A stretch of DNA of 11,882 nt from JAALKW01 sp033791145 (GTDB lineage Bacteria; Pseudomonadota; Gammaproteobacteria; Legionellales; Legionellaceae), in assembly GCA_033791145.1 (NCBI GenBank), contig JASJHH010000143.1, forward strand, positions 1 through 11,882. The letters are read 5' to 3'. This document shows positions 6,433-11,882 of the stretch, piece after piece (within the stretch, counting starts at the first letter, position 1; each line of letters opens with the position of its first letter). Both the position numbers and the translations under genes were made by a program. The notes beneath the pieces are model-generated. The model had not been told where the DNA came from, searched no databases, and worked only from the letters and a program-made list of their open reading frames with translations.

Positions 6433-6447
6433 AGTCGTAGAACGACT
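6433..6447 (-). other. second small hairpin after groEL
   Basis: AGTCGT-AGA-ACGACT is a perfect 6-bp stem with a 3-nt loop, about 10 nt beyond the groEL stop and upstream of the terminator. It has no T-run of its own on either strand, so it is not a terminator; it may protect the 3' end of the groEL message. Confidence 0.35.
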
Positions 6448-6457
6448 GGGAGACAAA

Positions 6458-8134
6458 TTACATCATGCCGCCCATTCCGCCCATACCGCCCATTCCACCC
6501 ATACCGCCCATGCCGCCCATATCACCGGCGCCACCTGCAGCAGAGTCATCTTCATCTTTAGGAGAATCAGCAACCATACATTCTGTTGTAAGCATTAAGC
6601 TTGCGACAGAAGCTGCATTTTGAAGTGCTGTACGGGTTACTTTGGTTGGATCTAAAATACCCAAATCAACCATATCGCCATACTCACCATCAGCAGCGTT
6701 AAAGCCATAATTGCCTTTACCTTGAGCCACATCGTTAACCACTACAGAAGCTTCATAACCTGCATTTGAAACGATTTGACGTAAAGGAGATTCCATTGAA
6801 CGACGCAGAATATCGATTCCCATTGTTTGATCATGGTTATCGCCTTTCAAGCTATCGAGTGATTTTTGTGCGCGAATTAATGCAACACCACCACCTGCAA
6901 CAATGCCTTCTTCAACAGCAGCACGAGTTGCATGCAACGCATCTTCAACGCGTGCTTTTTTCTCTTTCATTTCAACTTCTGTCGCCGCACCTACTTTAAT
7001 TACAGCAACGCCGCCTGCAAGTTTTGCAACACGTTCTTGTAATTTTTCACGGTCGTAGTCAGAAGAGGTTTCTTCCATTTGTGCACGAATTTGAGTAATA
7101 CGCTCATCAATTTCGTTTGCTTTACCTTCACCATCAATAATTGTGGTGTTTTCTTTAGTAATCAGAACACGCTTAGCAGAACCTAAGTCTTCTAACGTCG
7201 CGCCTTCTAAGTTTTTACCAATTTCTTCAGAAATCACTTCGCCATTTGTTAAAATAGCAATATCTTGTAACATTGATTTACGACGGTCACCAAAACCAGG
7301 TGCTTTAACCGCGCATACTTTAACAATGCCACGCATGTTATTTACAACCAATGTAGCCAATGCTTCGCCTTCAACATCTTCAGCAATAATCAAAAGTGGA
7401 CGGCCAGATTTAGCAACGCCTTCTAATGTAGGCAACATTTCACGAATGTTAGAGATTTTCTTGTCAACCAATAAGATATGTGGCTGCTCAAGCTCTGTCG
7501 TCATGTTTTGTTGGTTATTAATAAAGTAAGGTGAAATATAACCACGGTCAAACTGCATGCCTTCAACAACAGACAATTCGTTTTCAAGACCATTACCGTC
7601 TTCAACTGTAATCACACCTTCTTTACCCACTTTCGCCATTGCTTCAGCAATAATAGAACCAACTGCTATGTCAGAGTTCGCAGAAATCGTACCGACCTGT
7701 GCGATAGCTTTGCCATCTTTGCATGGCTTAGACATGCCATGTAAATCTTTAACGACAGCTGCAACAGCTTTATCAATGCCGCGTTTCAAGTCCATTGGGT
7801 TCATGCCAGCAGCAACTGCTTTGTGGCCTTCGACCAAAATAGCACGTGCTAAAACGGTTGCAGTTGTTGTACCGTCACCTGCAGTATCAGAAGTTTGAGA
7901 AGCAACTTCTTTAACCATTTGCGCGCCCATGTTTTTAAAGCGTTCGCTAAATTCAATTTCTTTCGCAACAGAAACACCATCTTTCGTTACAGTAGGTGCG
8001 CCATATGCTTTTTCAAGTACAACATTGCGTCCACGTGGACCCATGGTAACTTGTACTGCATTTGCCAATGCATTAACCCCTGAAATCATCAGTTGGCGTG
8101 CTTCGTCGCCAAATCGTACGTCTTTACTAGCCAT
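6458..8134 (-). CDS. groEL: chaperonin GroEL (60 kDa, Hsp60)
   Basis: The 558-residue protein is full length (E. coli GroEL has 548). Equatorial, intermediate and apical domains all align with E. coli: TMGPRGRNVVLEKAYGAP and DGTTTATVLA form the ATP site, TKDGVSVAKEIE holds Asp52, KAPGFGDRRK is apical, and EDALHATRAAVEEG holds the catalytic-loop Asp398 equivalent. The tail is a run of six GGM units after an acidic-to-Gly linker, a little longer than usual. Two stacked heptamers fold non-native proteins in the cytoplasm using the GroES lid and ATP. The ATG at 8134 has GAGGA 7 nt upstream. It follows groES by 43 nt in one heat-shock operon. Only one groEL is seen in this window. Confidence 0.99.
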   Translation of the reverse strand: MASKDVRFGDEARQLMISGVNALANAVQVTMGPRGRNVVLEKAYGAPTVTKDGVSVAKEIEFSERFKNMGAQMVKEVASQTSDTAGDGTTTATVLARAILVEGHKAVAAGMNPMDLKRGIDKAVAAVVKDLHGMSKPCKDGKAIAQVGTISANSDIAVGSIIAEAMAKVGKEGVITVEDGNGLENELSVVEGMQFDRGYISPYFINNQQNMTTELEQPHILLVDKKISNIREMLPTLEGVAKSGRPLLIIAEDVEGEALATLVVNNMRGIVKVCAVKAPGFGDRRKSMLQDIAILTNGEVISEEIGKNLEGATLEDLGSAKRVLITKENTTIIDGEGKANEIDERITQIRAQMEETSSDYDREKLQERVAKLAGGVAVIKVGAATEVEMKEKKARVEDALHATRAAVEEGIVAGGGVALIRAQKSLDSLKGDNHDQTMGIDILRRSMESPLRQIVSNAGYEASVVVNDVAQGKGNYGFNAADGEYGDMVDLGILDPTKVTRTALQNAASVASLMLTTECMVADSPKDEDDSAAGGAGDMGGMGGMGGMGGMGGMGGMM

Positions 8135-8177
8135 GTTTTAATCCTCTTAAATATTAAAAATTCATACAAATTTTAAA

Positions 8178-8468
8178 TTAAGCTTCAATCACACCCATGA
8201 TGTCATCTTCACGCATCACAACAACATCGCTGCCATCGATTTTAACTTCAGTGCCTGAATATTTACCAAATAATACGGTGTCACCGACTTGAACTGCAAG
8301 CGCGCATACATCACCGTTATCTAAACGTTTACCAGCACCAACCGCAACCACTTCGCCACGCATTGGTTTTTCTGTTGCACTATCTGGAATAACAATACCA
8401 CCAGCTGAAGTACGTTCTTCTTCCATACGACGAACCACAACACGATCATGTAAAGGACGGATATTCAT
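8178..8468 (-). CDS. groES: co-chaperonin GroES (10 kDa)
   Basis: The 96-residue protein starts MNIRPLHDRVVVRR, contains the mobile loop (EEERTSAGGIVIPDSA) that docks on GroEL, and ends VMREDDIMGVIEA as GroES proteins do. It forms the heptameric lid on GroEL. The frame is open for 21 codons further upstream, but the ATG at 8468 is chosen because AGGAG lies 9 nt before it, the length then equals that of E. coli GroES (97), and the extra residues have no family equivalent. It is the first gene of the groES-groEL operon and is transcribed from the sigma-32-type promoter at 8550-8579. Confidence 0.98.
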   Translation of the reverse strand: MNIRPLHDRVVVRRMEEERTSAGGIVIPDSATEKPMRGEVVAVGAGKRLDNGDVCALAVQVGDTVLFGKYSGTEVKIDGSDVVVMREDDIMGVIEA

Positions 8469-8520
8469 TTCTTTTATCTCCTGACTAAATTGCCTTAAAA
8501 AAATATTTCCGCTATAAATC

Positions 8521-8550
8521 TTGACCACCAAACAACGCGGATGTTACATA
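8521..8550 (+). promoter_or_regulatory. likely sigma-70 promoter of dsbD
   Basis: TTGACC (8521-8526) matches the -35 consensus at five of six bases. TACATA (8545-8550) lies 18 nt further on, preceded by TGT to give an extended -10. Transcription would start near 8557, about 50 nt before the chosen dsbD ATG. The -10 abuts the -10 of the opposing groES promoter. Confidence 0.4.
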
Positions 8551-8579
8551 TATGGAGGCAAATAATCATCTTTCAAGGG
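8550..8579 (-). promoter_or_regulatory. sigma-32 heat-shock promoter of groESL
   Basis: On the minus strand CCCTTGAA (8572-8579), a 14-nt spacer and CTCCATAT (8550-8557) match the sigma-32 consensus (CCCTTGAA / CCCCATNT) very closely. The predicted start is near 8543, giving a leader of about 75 nt before the groES ATG. No CIRCE palindrome is seen, as expected for a gammaproteobacterium. Confidence 0.75.
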
Positions 8580-8606
8580 CAAATTTCAAAAAACTGGTTG
8601 TATATT

Positions 8607-10346
8607 ATGATTTGTATTAAACGTATTTTATTTTTTTTCTGCATCAGCATACTCTGCATCACAGCAAATCCAAGCTTCTCAGCGCCTCCGCCTACAAAAG
8701 ATGTTTTTAAATTTAAAATCAAACGACAAGATCCAAATACGTTTGTTTTAGAATGGCAAATTAAGCCTGGTTATTTTTTATATCAAAATCGCATCCAGCT
8801 CACAAAACCCAATATGCAATTTATAGAACTCACACCACTCAAATTGCCCCGTGCAAAAACTAAAGTAGATGGCTTAGGCCATACAATTTCAATTTATCGT
8901 CATCAATTACGTATTCCAGTTAATATCATAGGGCTTAGTTCTGGTGAAGAAATTCTAAATTTGCGTTATCAAGGCTGCGCTGATGATGGCTTTTGTTATC
9001 CACCCGAACTAACAGCAATAAAACTGACTATAAATACACAACTTGCACTCACGCATGTTAATTTAATTGCGCCTGCCAAAATCCCGCCTAAAACATCATT
9101 AAATCTAGATCTAGATCTAAATAATAATGCTTTCTCGGGGCATCATTGGATCATCACACTGCTGATATTTTTAGGCCTTGGATTACTTTTATCTCTCACT
9201 CCTTGTGTGCTACCCATGATTCCTGTTTTATCCGGCATTTTAGTGGGCCATGGCAAAAACTTATCAACCCGCAAAGCTTTTTTCTTATCGCTTAGCTATG
9301 TCTTAAGCATGGCGCTTACCTATGCAGCCATTGGTGCTGTTATCGCCCTCATGGGGCATAATCTACAAGTGCTCCTGCAATCCCCTTGGGCAATTATCAG
9401 CTTTAGCATTGTTTTTGTGCTGTTAGCGCTATCTATGTTTGATGTATATGACTTAAAACTACCAACTTCTTGGCAATCTAAATTGGCTGGCATGAGCTAT
9501 AAACAATCACGTGGCCATTATGTAGGTGCTGCTCTCATGGGATGTCTCTCAACACTCATCTTATCCCCCTGTGTTACAGCGCCTCTTATTGGTGCACTTG
9601 GATTTATTGCACAAACGGGCAATATTGCGCTTGGTGCTGCTGCCTTATTTTTCTTAGGCCTTGGCATGGGCATGCCTTTGCTCTTGATTGGCGCATCCCT
9701 TGGGCGCTTTTTGCCTCATGCAGGCAACTGGATGAATTTGATAAAAAAAATATTTGGCTTCATGCTGCTTGCTGTCGCAATTTATTTAATCAGCCGATTA
9801 CTATCAGCATTTATTATTATGCTGCTTTGGGGCGGATTATTAATTTTTGCAGGTTTAAGTATTATGCGTTTTATACGTAGCATTGGCGTTATTTTATTAC
9901 TCTATGGCGCTTTAATTTTAATCGGCGCAAGCCTTGGAAATACAAATCCACTCAAACCACTAACGCAACAAACCAGCTTAAATCAACATCATGCGCTTGT
10001 TGTAACTAATATGAGAGAACTAAAAACTGCTTTACAAACAGCACACCAAAAACAACAGCCTGTCTTACTCGATTTTTATGCTGACTGGTGTACCTCATGT
10101 AAGGTAATTGAGTCGACAACACTGACACATCCTGACGTTTTAAATGCTTTAAATCATATGCAATTAATAAAAATAGATTTAAGCGCTAATAATCAACAAA
10201 GCCGCGCTTTGCTTCATGCATTTAATGTCATTGCGCCACCTACGTTTATTTTTATTGATGCATCAGGCGATGAGAAAAAAGCTTTGCGTTTGGTTGGAGA
10301 TGTGTCTGTTTCTGATTTATTAAATCACCTTCATATGATCAATTAA
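8607..10346 (+). CDS. dsbD: thiol:disulfide interchange protein DsbD
   Basis: The 579-residue inner-membrane protein carries reducing power from cytoplasmic thioredoxin to the periplasm for DsbC, DsbG and cytochrome c maturation. All three redox pairs are visible. The periplasmic alpha domain has Y-Q-G-C124-A-D-D-G-F-C130-Y-P-P-E. The eight-helix beta domain has L-T-P-C200-V-L-P and L-S-P-C322-V-T-A-P. The C-terminal thioredoxin-like gamma domain has Y-A-D-W-C495-T-S-C498-K, with CTSC in place of E. coli CVAC. A signal peptide (hydrophobic ILFFFCISILCITA, likely cut after SFSA) fixes the start at ATG 8607, although its ribosome binding site is weak. An in-frame ATG at 8541 would add 22 residues before the signal peptide and lies at the groES transcription start. 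A short TCTAGA tandem repeat at 9104-9119 encodes LDLDL in the alpha-beta linker. Confidence 0.96.
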   Translation: MICIKRILFFFCISILCITANPSFSAPPPTKDVFKFKIKRQDPNTFVLEWQIKPGYFLYQNRIQLTKPNMQFIELTPLKLPRAKTKVDGLGHTISIYRHQLRIPVNIIGLSSGEEILNLRYQGCADDGFCYPPELTAIKLTINTQLALTHVNLIAPAKIPPKTSLNLDLDLNNNAFSGHHWIITLLIFLGLGLLLSLTPCVLPMIPVLSGILVGHGKNLSTRKAFFLSLSYVLSMALTYAAIGAVIALMGHNLQVLLQSPWAIISFSIVFVLLALSMFDVYDLKLPTSWQSKLAGMSYKQSRGHYVGAALMGCLSTLILSPCVTAPLIGALGFIAQTGNIALGAAALFFLGLGMGMPLLLIGASLGRFLPHAGNWMNLIKKIFGFMLLAVAIYLISRLLSAFIIMLLWGGLLIFAGLSIMRFIRSIGVILLLYGALILIGASLGNTNPLKPLTQQTSLNQHHALVVTNMRELKTALQTAHQKQQPVLLDFYADWCTSCKVIESTTLTHPDVLNALNHMQLIKIDLSANNQQSRALLHAFNVIAPPTFIFIDASGDEKKALRLVGDVSVSDLLNHLHMIN

Positions 10347-10430
10347 ACTCGACCCTAATGGCCTTTTTTAAGATTATGTTAAGGTTGCTCTGATAGCATC
10401 AGCATCACTTAATAAACACTTTGTATTTGT

Positions 10431-11555
10431 ATGAAACTCTCATCTCGTTATTGTAGCGCACCTAATAACTCAAACCAGGTTACTTACCAAGACACGCATA
10501 ACTATTTCCGAGCTAAAAATAATAAGTACCTTGTTTTCTTAAGTAAAAAATTGCCTAAAAGCGCTAAGATGAATAAGTGGAAATTCAGAATATCTATTGC
10601 CCCCGCGTATTTAAACGATATTTGGCTGCTCATTGAACCTATATTACTATCAGATAAATCAAGCATGTTTGGGTTTGATGTTGTCAATATTACGCAAGAA
10701 AATGTCCCACAAAACAATCAAATTGTTTTGTATGAATTTAATAACGCTAACGGCACACCATTAACGCCACCCGAAGCAATATTTAATCTTCTTGTTAAAC
10801 TTGAATCAACGCTTCGATATTATAAAATCCCTGCCGGTACTCATCTTAATCCTTCAGAAAAAATTCCTGGCTCACGATATATATCAATACGCCATGATTT
10901 TAATTTTGAAAAAGTTGAGTGCAACCCATATGCACACTTTTCTTTTTCTAATCCAAATAACAATAAGCAACGATTTTTTACTCAAAAAAGAGGGTTATCT
11001 TCTCGATTAAACTGGATAGAGCATGAAGCACACAAAACAAGCAATGATTTAGAACATTTTTCTCTTGCATTTAAAAAGCTATGCGACAAAACAACTTGCC
11101 ATTTTTTTAATACCACTTATTTTGAAGCGCAACTAGGAACACTACTCTCACAATATCCTGAAACGACAGAAATCATACTTTCACCCAAAGTCACTGGCGT
11201 TTACTTAAAACCTGAGTATTTATTAATACTTGTTCGTGCCTTATCTAATTATTCTAATATTTATATGCTTAATTTATCAGATTACGGAGATAAACCTATC
11301 GGAGATGATGTTATTGAATCTATTAAGCAAAATATGCACCTTGAGCATGTAGATTTATCTAATAATTACACGAGCGATCAGCTACTCTCAAACAATACAC
11401 CTTCATCTGTTATGGTCCCGCCTGAAACTGCTGAAATGATGAGCCCTGTTGAATTCAAACTTGACGGCGCGCCTCCAAAACATTGGGGATTTGTTCCAAT
11501 TGCGACAACAAACGAGAGAGACTACTCAAGCCCGCCACCTCCACCGTCAATGTGA
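10431..11555 (+). CDS. orphan protein with LRR-like segment; candidate effector
   Basis: I do not recognise this 374-residue protein. It has no signal peptide, no membrane segment and no catalytic motif I can name. Residues 48-90 (KWKFRISIAPAYLNDIWLLI, then a GFDVVN strand) and 134-156 (PAGTHLNP, PGSRYISIRHDF) look like a compact alpha/beta module of a kind I loosely associate with secreted effectors. Residues 245-312 have leucine-rich-repeat character, ending N-M-H-L-E-H-V-D-L-S-N-N. The end is proline-rich (SPPPPPSM). The last 33 residues (342-374) are read antisense to the relA 3' end, so the C-terminus is probably a by-product of a lost original stop or a truncation. The ATG at 10431 has no Shine-Dalgarno, and no terminator is seen between it and dsbD, 84 nt upstream. 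Coding is supported by the long open frame and ordinary residue use. Confidence 0.65.
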   Translation: MKLSSRYCSAPNNSNQVTYQDTHNYFRAKNNKYLVFLSKKLPKSAKMNKWKFRISIAPAYLNDIWLLIEPILLSDKSSMFGFDVVNITQENVPQNNQIVLYEFNNANGTPLTPPEAIFNLLVKLESTLRYYKIPAGTHLNPSEKIPGSRYISIRHDFNFEKVECNPYAHFSFSNPNNNKQRFFTQKRGLSSRLNWIEHEAHKTSNDLEHFSLAFKKLCDKTTCHFFNTTYFEAQLGTLLSQYPETTEIILSPKVTGVYLKPEYLLILVRALSNYSNIYMLNLSDYGDKPIGDDVIESIKQNMHLEHVDLSNNYTSDQLLSNNTPSSVMVPPETAEMMSPVEFKLDGAPPKHWGFVPIATTNERDYSSPPPPPSM

Positions 11556-11882
11556 TTTGGGTCATATTTTCTAATTTATGTAACTGGGTTTGTAGGGCAA
11601 ATAAATAGGCTTTTTCGTTTGCGAGTAAGGCGCTGATATCTCGAAGAAGCCCTTGCCTATCAAATGCACGAATTAGAATATCAACCGCATAGCGCTCTGA
11701 TGTTTCATTATCCCAACTCACTTCAAGAAAACGGTCTTTTTGTTTTTCGGTTGAATGTACAATATTAGAGCAATCCTGCCTGTGCACTGAAACACCTCTT
11801 CCAATCGTTACATACCCAGTCACAGCGTCTCCCGGTACGGGCTGACAGCAGCGTGCCATATGCATTAAGACATGCTCAACCC
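11455..11882 (-). CDS. relA: RelA (p)ppGpp synthetase, C-terminal end only
   Basis: This is the last 141 codons of a RelA/SpoT homologue, running off the right edge. V-E-H-V-L-M-H-M-A-R-C-C-Q-P-V-P-G-D, a G-R-G-V-S-V-H-R-Q-D-C block and the following Cys/His residues form the zinc-finger (RIS/CC) domain that contacts the ribosome. An ACT regulatory domain follows (YAVDILIRAFDRQGLLRDIS to the end). ARCCQPVPGD and the ending NVLEARRQV match E. coli RelA (MARCCQPIPGDD, DVIDARR) better than SpoT, so RelA is the likelier assignment; the catalytic half is outside the window. It would make ppGpp when uncharged tRNA binds the ribosome. Its last 101 bp overlap, antisense, the 3' end of the orphan gene. 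Confidence 0.92.
   Translation of the reverse strand, partial: VEHVLMHMARCCQPVPGDAVTGYVTIGRGVSVHRQDCSNIVHSTEKQKDRFLEVSWDNETSERYAVDILIRAFDRQGLLRDISALLANEKAYLFALQTQLHKLENMTQITLTVEVAGLSSLSRLLSQLEQIPNVLEARRQV

Noticed and set aside
6766..8141. Several plus-strand open frames over groEL
   Set aside because: They are complements of highly conserved GroEL codons and encode low-complexity or unrelated peptides with no ribosome binding sites.
8541..8606. Longer dsbD start at ATG 8541
   Set aside because: It would put 22 residues before a normal signal peptide, has no Shine-Dalgarno, and sits on the groES transcription start; ATG 8607 fits better.
9104..9119. TCTAGA tandem repeat
   Set aside because: Less than three copies, in frame within dsbD (LDLDL in a linker); a coding microrepeat with no sign of function.
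10385..10430. Promoter or PmrA-type box upstream of the orphan gene
   Set aside because: TTGCTC has no good -10 at 16-18 nt, and CTTAATA occurs once rather than as the direct repeat expected for PmrA.
10347..10430. Terminator between dsbD and the orphan gene
   Set aside because: A run of six T follows GGCC near 10360, but no matching stem is present upstream.
10502..11010. Alternative frames on both strands inside the orphan gene
   Set aside because: Shorter than and nested in the 374-codon frame, without Shine-Dalgarno sequences or recognisable motifs.

Overview
The window is AT-rich bacterial chromosome with proteins that read as gammaproteobacterial throughout (GroES/GroEL, DsbD, Pol IV and the RelA C-terminus all align closely by eye with their E. 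coli counterparts). Three things point towards the Legionellales (Legionella / Coxiella / Rickettsiella relatives): the style of the MFS transporter, a HAD-like protein of a type I associate with Legionella-group genomes that ends in a Glu-rich tail, and a second orphan protein with effector-like, leucine-rich-repeat-like features. The order is an inference; I cannot name the genus.

Layout, left to right. Bases 1-2183 (minus): an MFS transporter cut by the left edge, preceded with a 6-nt gap by an AstE/aspartoacylase-like protein whose zinc site looks dismantled; the two form one operon. Bases 2278-4383 (minus): a HAD-like orphan with an acidic C-terminal tail, then dinB (DNA polymerase IV). 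Bases 4428-5084 (plus): a membrane M50 metalloprotease, divergent from dinB. Bases 5081-5564 (minus): a ParD-like/RelE-ParE toxin-antitoxin pair with a visible promoter and overlapping palindromic operator. Bases 5637-5890 contain no long gene but do hold a seven-codon minigene with a perfect Shine-Dalgarno and a palindrome over its start codon. Bases 5891-6331 (minus): a Dps-family ferritin. Bases 6458-8468 (minus): groES-groEL with a clear sigma-32-type promoter and a hairpin terminator. Bases 8607-10346 (plus): dsbD, divergent from groES. Bases 10431-11555 (plus): an orphan protein whose last 33 codons run antisense through the end of relA. Bases 11455-11882 (minus): the C-terminal end of relA, cut by the right edge.

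How they work together. Much of the conserved content concerns stress and proteostasis: chaperonin, disulfide reductant transfer to the periplasm, iron storage/DNA protection, translesion synthesis, stringent response, and a toxin-antitoxin module. The groES and dsbD promoters appear to overlap back to back, so heat-shock transcription of groESL could affect dsbD. The less conserved pieces are the two orphan proteins, the degenerate AstE-like protein and the 5637-5890 gap. They are where unknown biology is most likely. I do not see a CRISPR array, transposon, tRNA or rRNA.
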